Shown: piece after piece, positions 51,657 to 61,632 of the stretch | Numbering within the stretch: the stretch's first letter is position 1 | Layout of the letters: each line of letters opens with the position of its first letter | Position numbers and translations under genes: made by a program | From: Methylophilus sp. DW102 | GTDB lineage: Bacteria; Pseudomonadota; Gammaproteobacteria; Burkholderiales; Methylophilaceae | Length of the DNA stretch: 64,000 nt | Assembly: GCF_037076555.1 (NCBI RefSeq) | Contig: NZ_AP029023.1 | Coordinates: 1,426,001-1,490,000, forward strand | Reading direction: 5' to 3' | Notes under the pieces: model-generated | Seen by the model: only the letters and a program-made list of their open reading frames with translations | What the model was told of the DNA's origin: nothing | The model's database searches: none

Positions 51657-51968
51657 ATGGCGCAATTTGATAATGTCAGTGTAAAAAAGAAAGCCAACGT
51701 CTATTTTGATGGCAAATGTGTGAGTCACACCGTGCTGTTCCCGAATGGCACGCGGTGTACCGTAGGCGTAATTTTTCCGAGTACATTGACCTTTAATACA
51801 GGCTCCCCGGAGTTGATGGAAATCAACGATGGTGTTTGCAAGGTACGCCTGAAAGGCGAGGAAAACTGGACCACCTACAAGGGCGGTGAGAAATTCACGG
51901 TACCGGGTAATTCCAGTTTTGAGATTGAAACAGTAGAGACCGTAGACTACGTCTGCCACTTCGAATAA
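51657..51968 (+). CDS. ppnP: Pyrimidine/purine nucleoside phosphorylase (DUF1255)
   Basis: 103 residues. Cupin-like, with family features [14 protein letters not shown] near 14, [16 protein letters not shown] near 45 and the close [24 protein letters not shown]. PpnP cleaves many nucleosides with phosphate. AGGAA lies 7 nt before the ATG. Confidence 0.9.
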   Translation: MAQFDNVSVKKKANVYFDGKCVSHTVLFPNGTRCTVGVIFPSTLTFNTGSPELMEINDGVCKVRLKGEENWTTYKGGEKFTVPGNSSFEIETVETVDYVCHFE

Positions 51969-51969
51969 T

Positions 51970-52060
51970 TGCGATTGCTCGGCATGACTGCGTTGGTCGC
52001 GCTGGTCGTACTAGATGTACTGCCTGCACGCTTCCGCCTTGTCCTGCCATCGCTTGTGAG
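51970..52060. repeat. Diverged intergenic element between ppnP and yajQ
   Basis: GC-rich piece with GCTCGGCATG, a GTACTAGATGTACTG core and GCCATCGCTTG. Similar in design to the leuD-leuB element. Weak. Confidence 0.35.
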
Positions 52061-52070
52061 GTTTTAAAAA

Positions 52071-52565
52071 ATGCCTAGCTTTGATATTACATCCGAAGTC
52101 GATATGGTTAATTTGAAGAATTCGATTGATGCTGCCAGCAAGCAGATTACCAATCGCTATGACTTTAAAGGCACTTCGGCCAACATCGAGTTTAACGAGA
52201 AAGACAAAGTGATCACTTTGTTTGGAGATAATGATTTTCAGCTGGATCAGGTGAAGGATATTTTACTGCCAGCCATGGAAAAAAAAGAGCCAGAGTCTTC
52301 CAAGCGACTGGAGCACAAGGATGTGCAAAAGGTGTCTGGTAACAAGGTCAAGCAGGAGTTGATTGTGCGTGATGGCATTGATAGCGACCTGGCCAAAAAA
52401 ATCACCAAGCTGATTAAAGACAGTGGCATGAAAGTCCAGGCCACCATTCAGGGCGACACCGTGCGCGTGAATGGGGCGAAGCGAGACGTCCTGCAAGAGG
52501 CGATTGCATTTGTGAAAAAGAGTATTACTGATTTTCCGTTGAAATTTGGTAACTTTAGAGACTGA
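52071..52565 (+). CDS. yajQ: YajQ-family nucleotide-binding protein
   Basis: 164 residues, full length. MPSFDITSEVDMVNLKNSID...ITNRYDFKGT, then KRLEHKDVQKVSGNKVKQEL and IKDSGMKVQATIQGD, are YajQ hallmarks of two ferredoxin-like domains. Binds nucleic acid or cyclic di-GMP in some species. Confidence 0.93.
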   Translation: MPSFDITSEVDMVNLKNSIDAASKQITNRYDFKGTSANIEFNEKDKVITLFGDNDFQLDQVKDILLPAMEKKEPESSKRLEHKDVQKVSGNKVKQELIVRDGIDSDLAKKITKLIKDSGMKVQATIQGDTVRVNGAKRDVLQEAIAFVKKSITDFPLKFGNFRD

Positions 52566-52599
52566 TGACGATAAGCATCAGTCATTTGAGGAGAGGATG

Positions 52600-52722
52600 A
52601 TGTTTAAAACGTTAATTTTGGGTGTAATCACTGCATTGACCTTGGCGGCCTGCAATACCATTGACGGCATGGGCAAGGATCTGGAAAAGGCTGGCGAAGC
52701 CGTGCAAAAGTCAACCAAATAA
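52600..52722 (+). CDS. Entericidin-like small lipoprotein
   Basis: 40 residues (MFKTLILGVITALTLAA|C...). Lipobox LAAC with Cys18, mature part NTIDGMGKDLEKAGEAVQKSTK of EcnA/EcnB type. GAGGAGAGG precedes tandem ATGs (52597 or 52600). Entericidins often sit in the leu-asd region of betaproteobacteria. Toxin/antidote role is known in enterics only. Confidence 0.8.
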   Translation: MFKTLILGVITALTLAACNTIDGMGKDLEKAGEAVQKSTK

Positions 52723-52750
52723 GGGTTGAATCAAAATTATCTGCGTTTAT

Positions 52751-52766
52751 CCGCACAGCTGTGCGG
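52751..52766. terminator. 16-bp perfect palindrome between entericidin gene and asd
   Basis: CCGCACAGCTGTGCGG followed by TTAACAATAAAGG. Strong hairpin but little T run; could be a weak terminator or regulator binding site 20 bp before asd. Confidence 0.45.
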
Positions 52767-52785
52767 TTAACAATAAAGGTTGAAT

Positions 52786-53898
52786 ATGTTGAAGGTAGGG
52801 TTTGTAGGTTGGCGTGGCATGGTGGGTTCTGTGCTGATGCAACGCATGCGTCAGGAAAATGATTTTGCGGATATCGAACCGCAGTTTTTCACCACCTCGC
52901 AAGCAGGCGGTGCAGCACCCAATGTGGGTAAAGCATCTCCCGCGCTTAAAGATGCGAAAAATATAGACGCATTGAAGCAGATGGAGGTGATTGTCACCTG
53001 CCAGGGCGGCGATTACACCAGTGAAGTGTTCCCGCAATTGCGCGCTGCGGGCTGGAACGGTCACTGGATTGATGCTGCCTCGACCTTGCGTATGGAAGAT
53101 GATGCCGTGATTATTCTTGATCCGGTCAATATGCATGTCATTAAAGATGCGCTCGCGAGTGGCGGAAACAACTGGATAGGCGGCAATTGCACGGTTTCGT
53201 TGATGTTGATGGCGCTCAATGGCTTGTTCAAGGCCGATCTGGTTGAGTGGGCAACGTCCATGACCTACCAGGCCGCGTCTGGTGCCGGTGCACAAAATAT
53301 GCGTGAGTTGATTACGCAAATGGGCGTGGTCAATGCCTCTGTGGCTGACTTGCTGGCCGATCCGGCTTCTGCGATTTTGGATATCGACAAACAGGTGGCC
53401 GATACCATCCGCAGTGATGCGCTACCGCAATCCAACTTTGGCGTGCCGCTTGCCGGTAGCCTGATCCCCTGGATAGACAAGGATTTGGGCAATGGTCAAA
53501 GCAAGGAAGAGTGGAAGGGGGGCGTTGAGACCAACAAGATTCTGGGGCGCTCGGCAAATCCGATTGTGATTGATGGTTTGTGTGTGCGCATTGGCGCCAT
53601 GCGTTGCCATTCACAGGCTTTGACGCTCAAACTGCGCAAAGACGTGCCGCTCGATGAGATCAACCAGATGCTGGCGGAAGCCAACCCCTGGGCAAAGGTG
53701 ATTCCCAACGAACGCGAAGTGAGTATGCGTGAGTTAACGCCAGCGGCGATTACTGGCACGTTGACCACGCCGGTGGGGCGTTTGCGCAAACTGGCAATGG
53801 GTGGCGAATATCTGTCCGCGTTTACAGTGGGCGACCAGTTATTGTGGGGGGCAGCCGAGCCATTGCGACGCATGTTAAGAATTTTGGTAGAAGCTTAA
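52786..53898 (+). CDS. asd: Aspartate-semialdehyde dehydrogenase
   Basis: 370 residues from ATG 52786. [13 protein letters not shown] near 5 binds NADP. Catalytic Cys135 in NCTVSL, and His in [12 protein letters not shown] near 275. Family branch is that of Gram-negative Asd (E. coli-like). Converts aspartyl phosphate to semialdehyde for lysine/DAP, threonine, methionine. Confidence 0.97.
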   Translation: MLKVGFVGWRGMVGSVLMQRMRQENDFADIEPQFFTTSQAGGAAPNVGKASPALKDAKNIDALKQMEVIVTCQGGDYTSEVFPQLRAAGWNGHWIDAASTLRMEDDAVIILDPVNMHVIKDALASGGNNWIGGNCTVSLMLMALNGLFKADLVEWATSMTYQAASGAGAQNMRELITQMGVVNASVADLLADPASAILDIDKQVADTIRSDALPQSNFGVPLAGSLIPWIDKDLGNGQSKEEWKGGVETNKILGRSANPIVIDGLCVRIGAMRCHSQALTLKLRKDVPLDEINQMLAEANPWAKVIPNEREVSMRELTPAAITGTLTTPVGRLRKLAMGGEYLSAFTVGDQLLWGAAEPLRRMLRILVEA

Positions 53899-53915
53899 GT
53901 AGTTTGTGAAGTAGC

Positions 53916-53974
53916 AGCCCGTAAAGCTATGATTTATCAATGAAATCATAGTCTTTTCGGGCTTTTGCTTTTTT
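53916..53974 (+). terminator. Nested-stem terminator after asd
   Basis: An outer stem AGCCCGTAAAG/CTTTTCGGGCT and an inner CTATGATTT/AAATCATAG are stacked, then TTTTGCTTTTTT. Strong rho-independent terminator. Confidence 0.85.
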
Positions 53975-54107
53975 GGGGCTAGTGTTTAATGGATGCGAGA
54001 CACTAAAAACAGTGTATTTATTGCCTGCAAGCCGTCTGCACGCGCTTGCGTGGCTGTCTGAATGATGCTATTTTGACAAAAGCCATGAATGAAAAAAGGG
54101 TGAATCG

Positions 54108-57080
54108 GTGCGTAAAATTCAATTAAAAAAAATAGCCTTTGCCTTGAGTCTGGGTGCTGCCATGTCAGCGCATGCTGCCGGATTGGGTACCATCACGTCC
54201 AGCTCAAAACTGGGGGAACCACTCAATGCTGAAATCGAGCTGTTGGCCGTCACGCCTGCAGAGTTGAGCAGCATTCAAGCTGCGCTTGCCAGTGAGCAGG
54301 TGTATCAGGATCAAATGCTGGAAAAGCCTGCGGCTTATCCATTCATCAAAATTGAGGTTGGCAATAATACAAAAGGCCTGCCTATCCTCAAGTTGAGCAG
54401 TACACAACCGATTACAGAAGCCTTCCTGGACATGCTGATCCAGGTAGACTGGCCGACCGGTCGCCTGGTAAAAGAGTACACCTTACTGTTAGACCCGCCC
54501 GGTTTTAACTCTAATTATGCTGCCGAAGCTGCGGCGACGCCCACGGTGAAACAGCCAGAAGCTCAACCTGCGCCAGCCGTGGCCGCTGAGAGCCGTCCTG
54601 CAGAAAACAGGAGTGCGAAGGCGCCGACTGCAGCCAAGCCAGCGGTCAAAAAGGTGGAGCCTAAACCACCGGCTCAAGACATTGCCTCTGAGGCGCAAGC
54701 GTTGACGACAGAGCGTGGTGATACGCTATATGCTATCGCGCGCCAGATGAAGCCAGACAATGTCAGCATGGATCAAATGCTGGCTGCGCTTTATCAATCC
54801 AATCAGGACGCTTTTGACGGTAAAAACATGAACCGTCTCAAGGTAGGTAAAATCATTCGCCTGCCTGACCAGGCAAGCCTGGAGCGACTGAGTCGCAAGC
54901 AAGCGCAGCAAGTGGTGGCTGAGCATACGGCCAACTGGCTAGCTTATAAAAATACGCTGGGCAAAGTGGTTAAGGAAAGTGCGCCTGCCCAGACCGGCGG
55001 CAACACTCAACAATCCGCAGGCAAGATTGGCAGTGCGGGTGACAAACCATTGCCACAGTCCAAGCCAGCCAAGGATGTGTTAAAGCTTTCGGCAGGTGAC
55101 GAAAAATCGACTTCGTTGACTGACAAGGCCAACAGTAAGGCCTCCGCGACTGCTGCACAAGAGGACGCGACCGCCAAAGCGAATGCGATCAAAGAAGAGC
55201 AGGCACGTGCTGCAGCGCTCGAGAAGCAAGTGGCCGACATGAAAAAGCTCGTGGAAATGAAAAGCAATGCCATGGCACAGGCTGAAAAAAATGCTGCGCA
55301 GGCAGCGTCTGCATCCAACGCTGAACAGAATAAAACGGCTACCGAGCCAGTTAAGCCTGAACCAGCCAAGTCAGAATCTACAACCTCTGCTCCGGCGAAA
55401 GCAGAAGCAGATAAGGCCGCTGGTGAGAAAACAGAGCCGGCTAAAACCGAGTCACCCAGCAATGCTGCAGAAAACAAGCCAGCGGCACCACCGGTTGAGC
55501 CTGCGCCTGAAGTTGCGGCCACCCAACCCTCATTTATGCACGTGTTGCTTGAGCGTCTGAAGTCAATCAACCCGGTCTTGCCATTTGCCTTGATTGGATT
55601 GCCTATCCTGCTTTGCATTTGGGCTGTGATCCGTATTCGCCGTAAAAAGCAGATTGATAACTTTGAAGACGTGATTGTGACCTCGCCGGCCACTGAAATG
55701 CAAAACAATACAGTGTTCGGGGATACACAAGCGGCTGCTTCGGGCGACACTTCATTTCTGACCGACTTCTCGCAGAGTGGGGTTGGCGGCATGATTGACT
55801 CTCATGATGTTGATCCGATTGCCGAGGCTGAGGTGTATATGGCCTATGGCCGCGATGCGCAGGCCGAAGAAATCCTCAAAGATGCCATTCAAAAAGATCC
55901 TGACCGCCATGAGCTCAAACTTAAACTGCTGGAAATTTATCAGGCAAGCGCGAATAAAGGCGCATTTGAGTCGTTGGCCAGTGATCTTTATGCCAAGCTG
56001 GGGCCGGCTGACAGTACCTGGGCAAAAGTGACGGCCATGGGACAGAAGCTGGACCCTGAAAACAGCCTATATCAGGTCAGTGCAGAGCCCGTCAGTGCAC
56101 CGGAGGATAGCAATGCCAATGCTGCCAGTGCAATTGAACCCTCTGCTCCCGCCGAAAATGAAGAAGGCTACCATTTCAATTTTGAGGCTCCCGCTTTAGA
56201 GTTTGAGTCTGCAAATGCAGCGGTCTCGGCTTCAGGCGAGCCTGTTGAAACGTCTCAGAATAATGAGGTCGCCGAAACTGAGAAAAATGAGGCTGAGGCT
56301 GCCATTGGTATGAGCCAACAAGCGGAGGACGAGCCATTGGTTTTTGAGCCAGCTGCGTTGGCTGAAACTGATGTTGCAAAAGAAACCCTTGCACAGCCTG
56401 GCGCAACAGCATTAACGCTCGAGGATGAGCCGTTGTCATTCACCGCGCCCGAGCGTGTTGCAGCTGAACCGGAAGTGTCAACTCTCAACAGCACTGGGCT
56501 TGAAGATGTGGCAGATTCTGTAAATGAGGCAGCCGCTACCGACCCTGCGCTGCAGGTCGCCAGTGCCGAGGCTGAGTTGACCCCAAAATCACTGGATTTG
56601 CCATCACTCAATCTGGATGATGCTGAACAGACTGCGGCGCCATTTGCCGCGCCTGCTAATTCAGTCAGTGGCGAGCCTGCATTGTCCAATGAAGACGCTG
56701 TATTCGAGTCGCTGCCGGAGCTCTCTCTGGAATTGGGTGGGCCTAACGATGCAGCCGGAAATGATCCTGAGGACTTGTCATTGGACGATCTGGATATGGA
56801 AGCTCCGGTGGCCTCATTGAATGAGCCCGTTGCGCCAGAGGCTGCTGCTCCTGAAGCTGAGTTTCCTGAGATTTCCCTGGATGTGAGCGAAGCAGTGCCT
56901 GCGCCAGCCGAAGATCCGGTCGACGAGCCTGAAGAGGTCAATACCAAGCTGGATTTGATTCAGGCCTATATTGATATGGAAGATGTCATTGGTGCCAGAG
57001 AACTGATCGAAGAGGTGATGGCAGAAGGTGGTGAACGCCAGCGGCAACGCGCCAGTGAGTTACTCGAGAAAATTGCATAA
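54108..57080 (+). CDS. fimV: FimV-like polar/peptidoglycan-binding protein
   Basis: 990 residues from GTG 54108. Signal-type N-terminus (KKIAFALSLGAAMSAHA), the FimV N-terminal domain (LGTITSSSKLGEPLNAEIEL), a LysM-like fold (ERGDTLYAIARQMKPDNVSM near 205), a Lys/Ala-rich coiled region, and a TM (LPFALIGLPILLCIWAVIRI near 490). Then a long acidic region and the C-terminal FimV domain (KLDLIQAYIDMEDVIGAREL). Organises pole and type IV pilus assembly in relatives. Between asd and truA as usual. Confidence 0.88.
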   Translation: MRKIQLKKIAFALSLGAAMSAHAAGLGTITSSSKLGEPLNAEIELLAVTPAELSSIQAALASEQVYQDQMLEKPAAYPFIKIEVGNNTKGLPILKLSSTQPITEAFLDMLIQVDWPTGRLVKEYTLLLDPPGFNSNYAAEAAATPTVKQPEAQPAPAVAAESRPAENRSAKAPTAAKPAVKKVEPKPPAQDIASEAQALTTERGDTLYAIARQMKPDNVSMDQMLAALYQSNQDAFDGKNMNRLKVGKIIRLPDQASLERLSRKQAQQVVAEHTANWLAYKNTLGKVVKESAPAQTGGNTQQSAGKIGSAGDKPLPQSKPAKDVLKLSAGDEKSTSLTDKANSKASATAAQEDATAKANAIKEEQARAAALEKQVADMKKLVEMKSNAMAQAEKNAAQAASASNAEQNKTATEPVKPEPAKSESTTSAPAKAEADKAAGEKTEPAKTESPSNAAENKPAAPPVEPAPEVAATQPSFMHVLLERLKSINPVLPFALIGLPILLCIWAVIRIRRKKQIDNFEDVIVTSPATEMQNNTVFGDTQAAASGDTSFLTDFSQSGVGGMIDSHDVDPIAEAEVYMAYGRDAQAEEILKDAIQKDPDRHELKLKLLEIYQASANKGAFESLASDLYAKLGPADSTWAKVTAMGQKLDPENSLYQVSAEPVSAPEDSNANAASAIEPSAPAENEEGYHFNFEAPALEFESANAAVSASGEPVETSQNNEVAETEKNEAEAAIGMSQQAEDEPLVFEPAALAETDVAKETLAQPGATALTLEDEPLSFTAPERVAAEPEVSTLNSTGLEDVADSVNEAAATDPALQVASAEAELTPKSLDLPSLNLDDAEQTAAPFAAPANSVSGEPALSNEDAVFESLPELSLELGGPNDAAGNDPEDLSLDDLDMEAPVASLNEPVAPEAAAPEAEFPEISLDVSEAVPAPAEDPVDEPEEVNTKLDLIQAYIDMEDVIGARELIEEVMAEGGERQRQRASELLEKIA

Positions 57081-57083
57081 TCA

Positions 57084-57109
57084 AAGGCCGGGTTTCCGGC
57101 CTTGTTTTT
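57084..57109 (+). terminator. Terminator after fimV
   Basis: AAGGCCGG-GTTT-CCGGCCTT followed by GTTTTTG. Good rho-independent terminator. Confidence 0.85.
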
Positions 57110-57157
57110 GTGTGCCTTGATTAGGCGTTATCGCACTCAGCCCTTATACTAGGCGCC

Positions 57158-57946
57158 ATGAAAATTGCGATTGGCATAGAATATCATGGCGCTCACTTTC
57201 AGGGCTGGCAAAGTCAGCCCAATGGTGCCGGGGTACAGGATGCATTAGAGCGCGCAATTGCGCTGGTTGCAGGCGAACAGGTGCGTTTGCATGCGGCGGG
57301 ACGGACGGATAGCGGGGTGCATGCATTGATGCAAGTGGCCCACTTTGAGACTGCTGTGGCCAGGCCCTTGAATGCCTGGGTGCGTGGCAGTAATGCACAT
57401 TTGCCGCCTTGGGTACGTGTATTGTGGGCAAGCGAAGTCGCTAATGATTTTCATGCCAGGTTTAGTGCACGGGCACGCAGTTATCAGTATGTGCTATACA
57501 ACCACCCGGTTGCACCTGCGAGTCAGCATGGAAGAGTAGGCTGGTATCATCGGCCACTGGCGGTTGCCGCCATGCAGCAGGCCATGCAAACCCTGCTTGG
57601 CGAGCATGATTTCAGTGCGTTTAGGGCCAGTGAGTGTCAGGCCAGTAGCCCGGTGCGCACCCTCTCTCAGGCAGCGCTTAAGGCGCAGGGGCGTTACCTG
57701 ATTTTTCACTTTCAGGCCAATGCCTTTTTGCAGCATCAAATCCGCAATATGGTCGGCGCCTTGGTCTATGTTGGACAAGGGAAGCTGGATGTCTCAGCGT
57801 TTGCCGAGCTGCTGCAACATCGGGATAGACGGCTTGCTCCGCCCACCTTCATGCCCGATGGTCTGTATTTTACCGGCGTTCAATATGAGGCCGCCTGGCA
57901 ATTGCCGCCATGCAGTGCCGATTGGGATGCATTCAACACGGATTGA
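57158..57946 (+). CDS. truA: tRNA pseudouridine(38-40) synthase
   Basis: 262 residues. Catalytic Asp51 in HAAGRTDSGVHA; FQGWQSQPNG near 14 and NAFLQHQIRNMVGALVYVG near 188. Modifies tRNA anticodon stem. Confidence 0.95.
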   Translation: MKIAIGIEYHGAHFQGWQSQPNGAGVQDALERAIALVAGEQVRLHAAGRTDSGVHALMQVAHFETAVARPLNAWVRGSNAHLPPWVRVLWASEVANDFHARFSARARSYQYVLYNHPVAPASQHGRVGWYHRPLAVAAMQQAMQTLLGEHDFSAFRASECQASSPVRTLSQAALKAQGRYLIFHFQANAFLQHQIRNMVGALVYVGQGKLDVSAFAELLQHRDRRLAPPTFMPDGLYFTGVQYEAAWQLPPCSADWDAFNTD

Positions 57947-57962
57947 AACCTGACTGAACAAC

Positions 57963-58610
57963 ATGAGAAGAACCAGAGTTAAGATTTGCGGGATTACCCG
58001 GTTAGAAGATGCGCTGGCGGCGATCGCTGCTGGCGCAGATGCGTTGGGGTTTGTATTTTACGCGCCCAGTCCGCGTGCGGTGAGCGCTGAGCAGGCAAGG
58101 GCAATTGTGGCTGCGTTGCCTCCATTTGTCAGCAAAGTGGGATTGTTTGTCAATGCGCCAGCCGACGAGGTGCGCCAGGTGATTGCCACGACCGGTCTGG
58201 ATTGTTTGCAGTTTCATGGCGATGAGTCTGCGCAGGATTGCGCACAATTTAATCTGCCATATTACAAGGCAATCCGCGTCAAACCAGGGGTAAATTTGAT
58301 ACAATGCGAGTCTGATTTTGCTTCTGCGACCGCTTTGCTACTGGATACCTATTCTGAAAAGGCCGTGGGCGGAACCGGCGAAGCCTTCGACTGGTCACTG
58401 ATCCCGTTGCAGATGCAAAAGCCCTTGATTCTCGCTGGCGGATTGCAAGTGGAGAATGTGGCGCAAGCCGTTGAGCAGATTCAACCCTATGCCGTGGATA
58501 TTAGCGGCGGGGTGGAAGTACAAAAAGGGATAAAGTCCCCACAAAAAATAGCTGCATTCATGCGGCAGGTCGTGCAGGCAGATGCTGTACATAATGGGCG
58601 GTTTGAGTAA
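57963..58610 (+). CDS. trpF: Phosphoribosylanthranilate isomerase
   Basis: 215 residues. VKICGITRLEDALAAIAAGADALGF near 6 is the family signature with the catalytic Cys; LQFHGDES near 83; SGGVE near 180. Third step of the Trp pathway after TrpD. First of trpFBA, separated from trpB by 22 nt. Confidence 0.95.
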   Translation: MRRTRVKICGITRLEDALAAIAAGADALGFVFYAPSPRAVSAEQARAIVAALPPFVSKVGLFVNAPADEVRQVIATTGLDCLQFHGDESAQDCAQFNLPYYKAIRVKPGVNLIQCESDFASATALLLDTYSEKAVGGTGEAFDWSLIPLQMQKPLILAGGLQVENVAQAVEQIQPYAVDISGGVEVQKGIKSPQKIAAFMRQVVQADAVHNGRFE

Positions 58611-58632
58611 CGAGATAGATACGGAGTAATAC

Positions 58633-59835
58633 ATGCAAGTCTATGATATGCCAGATGCGCGTGGCCATTTTGGTCCTTTTGGTGGGGTTTTTGTAGCTGA
58701 AACCTTGGTCGAGGCGTTGGAAGAACTGCGCCTGATGTATGAAAAATACCGTCACGACCCTGAATTTCTGGCTGAGTTTGCTTATGATCTCAAGCATTTC
58801 GTCGGTCGCCCCAGCCCGATTTACCATGCCAAGCGTTTGTCCGACAAAGTCGGTGGCGCTCAAATTTACCTCAAGCGCGAAGACTTGAATCACACGGGTG
58901 CGCACAAAATCAATAACACAATAGGTCAAGCCTTGTTGGCTAAACGCATGGGTAAGCCACGCGTGATTGCCGAAACCGGGGCCGGTCAACACGGCGTGGC
59001 TACAGCTACGATTGCGGCCCGTTTGGGTCTGGAATGTGTGGTCTACATGGGCTCGGAAGATGTGAAGCGCCAGGCGCCTAACGTGTTCCGCATGAAGCTG
59101 CTGGGAGCGACCGTTGTGCCTGTTGAAAGTGGCTCAAAAACGCTCAAAGATGCCTTAAACGAAGCCATGCGTGACTGGGTGACCAATATCTCGGATACGT
59201 TTTACATCATTGGTACCGTTGCCGGCCCGCATCCTTACCCGATGATGGTCAGGGACTTTCAGGCTGTGATCGGCATGGAAGCCAAACAGCAGATGCAGGA
59301 AATGCTGGGTCGCCAGCCCGATGCTGTGGTGGCCTGTGTTGGTGGTGGTTCCAACGCGATGGGGATCTTCTATCCCTATATTGATGTAGAAGGCGTACGC
59401 CTGATTGGCGTAGAGGCGGGTGGTCATGGCTTGACCACTGGCCAGCATGCCGCACCTTTGACTGCAAACAGCCCAATCGGTGTCTTACATGGCAACCGTA
59501 CCTATCTGATGCAGGATGAAGACGGCAACATCATAGAAACGCATTCGATTTCTGCCGGCCTGGATTATCCCGGTGTGGGTCCTGAGCATGCCTGGTTGAA
59601 AGACATCAAGCGCGCCGAGTATGTGGCCATTACGGATGATGAAGCCATGGCTGCCTTCCATAACTTGTGCCGTACCGAAGGCATTATCCCCGCGCTGGAG
59701 TCCAGTCATGCCTTGGCTTATGCTGAAAAGTTAGCCAAAACCATGTCACCAGATCAGGTTGTGTTAGTGAACTTGTCCGGACGCGGCGACAAAGATATCA
59801 ACACCGTCGCAAGCTTGGCCAATATTACATTGTGA
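58633..59835 (+). CDS. trpB: Tryptophan synthase beta chain
   Basis: 400 residues. PLP Lys92 in [24 protein letters not shown] near 115 and the GGGSNAMG phosphate loop near 236. Makes tryptophan from indole and serine. Confidence 0.97.
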   Translation: MQVYDMPDARGHFGPFGGVFVAETLVEALEELRLMYEKYRHDPEFLAEFAYDLKHFVGRPSPIYHAKRLSDKVGGAQIYLKREDLNHTGAHKINNTIGQALLAKRMGKPRVIAETGAGQHGVATATIAARLGLECVVYMGSEDVKRQAPNVFRMKLLGATVVPVESGSKTLKDALNEAMRDWVTNISDTFYIIGTVAGPHPYPMMVRDFQAVIGMEAKQQMQEMLGRQPDAVVACVGGGSNAMGIFYPYIDVEGVRLIGVEAGGHGLTTGQHAAPLTANSPIGVLHGNRTYLMQDEDGNIIETHSISAGLDYPGVGPEHAWLKDIKRAEYVAITDDEAMAAFHNLCRTEGIIPALESSHALAYAEKLAKTMSPDQVVLVNLSGRGDKDINTVASLANITL

Positions 59836-59844
59836 TGCGCAGCC

Positions 59845-59868
59845 GCCAGGGAGAAAGGCCTCTCTGGC
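59845..59868 (+). other. Hairpin between trpB and trpA
   Basis: Arms GCCAGGGAG and CTCTCTGGC with a 6-nt loop and one wobble pair. No T run, so more likely a message-stabilising or attenuating stem between the two subunits. Confidence 0.45.
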
Positions 59869-59914
59869 GCATGTGCATCTTTCATTTTCTGAACCCTTAA
59901 AAACACAGATTCTT

Positions 59915-60715
59915 ATGTCCCGTATTCAATCGGTTTTTGCCTCGCTCAAGGCGCAAAACAAAAAAGCATTGATCCCCTATATCACAGCAGGTGACCCGCA
60001 CCCCGATCAGACCGTGCCTTTAATGCATGCGATGGTTGCTGCTGGCGCAGACATGATCGAGCTTGGCGTCCCTTTTTCTGATCCGATGGCGGATGGCCCC
60101 GTCATTCAGCGTGCCAGTGAGCGCGCGTTGGTGCACAAAATGGGCTTGCGTAAAGTGCTGGGCATGGTGAAGACCTTCAGGGAAACCAATCAGCAGACGC
60201 CGATTATCCTGATGGGTTACGCTAACCCCATTGAAGCCATGGGCGCTGCAGAATTTGTTGCATTGGCGCAAGCCTCAGGTGTCGATGGCGTGTTGACTGT
60301 GGATTATCCGCCTGAAGAGTGTGATACGTTCAATCAAACGCTCGCAGCTGCAGAGATAGACAGCATTTTCCTGTTGTCTCCGACGACAGAGCCTTCACGT
60401 ACCGAGCTGATTGTGAAACAGGCGACTGGATTTCTTTACTACGTTTCGCTGAAGGGCGTAACTGGTGCGGCCAACCTGGATATCACTGAAGTGAAAAAAC
60501 GCGTGGCTGAAATCCGTCAACAGACAAGTTTGCCCATAGGCGTTGGCTTTGGTGTGAAAGATGCGGCCACCGCGCGTGAAGTGGCCGCGATTGCCGATGC
60601 GGTGGTTGTCGGTAGCCGGATGGTGTTGGCGATTGAACAATCCGATGCGGCAAACTTGCAGGCAAATGTACAAGCCTTGGTAAAAGAATTACGTACTGCG
60701 ATTGACTCTGTTTAA
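59915..60715 (+). CDS. trpA: Tryptophan synthase alpha chain
   Basis: 266 residues from ATG 59915; the open frame before it is not needed. Catalytic Glu49 and Asp60 in [16 protein letters not shown], same numbering as E. coli. SLKGVTGA near 177. Splits indoleglycerol phosphate and passes indole to TrpB. Confidence 0.97.
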   Translation: MSRIQSVFASLKAQNKKALIPYITAGDPHPDQTVPLMHAMVAAGADMIELGVPFSDPMADGPVIQRASERALVHKMGLRKVLGMVKTFRETNQQTPIILMGYANPIEAMGAAEFVALAQASGVDGVLTVDYPPEECDTFNQTLAAAEIDSIFLLSPTTEPSRTELIVKQATGFLYYVSLKGVTGAANLDITEVKKRVAEIRQQTSLPIGVGFGVKDAATAREVAAIADAVVVGSRMVLAIEQSDAANLQANVQALVKELRTAIDSV

Positions 60716-60765
60716 GCTGTGATGAACAGGTATTCAGAGATCGTCATCTATCAGTAGGAGAAGTT

Positions 60766-61632
60766 ATGAGTTGGTTAGACAAGATTCCCCAAAAGATTAA
60801 ACGTGCAGTAGGCTCGGTACAAAAGCGTAACGTGCCCGAGGGCTTGTGGCATAAATGTGATGCCTGCCAGACCGTGTTATACCGGACCGATCTGGACGCG
60901 AACTTGGAAGTCTGTCCGCAATGTGGACATCATCATCGTCTGGGCGCGCGTGATCGTTTGAACGTCTTGCTGGATGAAGCGGGACGCGTTGAAATTGGTG
61001 CCGATGTCACCCCCGTGGACGCACTCAAGTTTAAGGATAGTAAAACCTACGCCGAGCGGATGAAGGCTGCCCAGCGTGATGTCAAAGAAAAAGATGCACT
61101 GATTGTGATGCGCGGAACGATTGAAGGCGTGCCTGTCGTTGCTGCCGTGTTTGAATTTAAATTCATGGGCGGCTCTATGGGCTCCGTCGTTGGTGAGCGT
61201 TTTGTGCGTGGGGTACAAGCAGCGATCGAGCAGAAATGTGCCTTTATCTGTATCTCTGCCAGTGGCGGTGCGCGCATGCAAGAGGGCTTGCTCTCATTGA
61301 TGCAAATGGCCAAAACCAGTGCGGCATTGACCAAGTTGTCCGAAGCAGGCTTGCCTTACGTATCGGTGTTGACTGACCCGACCATGGGGGGGGTTTCTGC
61401 CAGTTTTGCCATGCTCGGGGATGTGATTATCGCCGAACCGAATGCCTTGATCGGCTTTGCAGGCCCTCGTGTGATCGAACAAACAGTACGTGAAACCTTG
61501 CCAGAGGGCTTTCAGCGTGCAGAATTTTTGCTGACGCATGGTGCGATTGACATGATCGTCGACCGTCGTGAAATGCGTGGCAAATTAAGCCAGGTGTTAT
61601 CCAGCTTGTTGAACATTGCCAAAGCTGCCTGA
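60766..61632 (+). CDS. accD: Acetyl-CoA carboxylase carboxyltransferase beta
   Basis: 288 residues. Zinc ribbon Cys31, Cys34, Cys50, Cys53; [11 protein letters not shown] near 165 and [15 protein letters not shown] near 205. Partner AccA is not in the window. Overlaps folC by one base. Confidence 0.97.
   Translation: MSWLDKIPQKIKRAVGSVQKRNVPEGLWHKCDACQTVLYRTDLDANLEVCPQCGHHHRLGARDRLNVLLDEAGRVEIGADVTPVDALKFKDSKTYAERMKAAQRDVKEKDALIVMRGTIEGVPVVAAVFEFKFMGGSMGSVVGERFVRGVQAAIEQKCAFICISASGGARMQEGLLSLMQMAKTSAALTKLSEAGLPYVSVLTDPTMGGVSASFAMLGDVIIAEPNALIGFAGPRVIEQTVRETLPEGFQRAEFLLTHGAIDMIVDRREMRGKLSQVLSSLLNIAKAA

Noticed and set aside
55007..55792. 261-residue - strand frame in fimV
   Set aside because: Ser/Ala-rich complement of the Lys/Ala/Glu-rich region of FimV.
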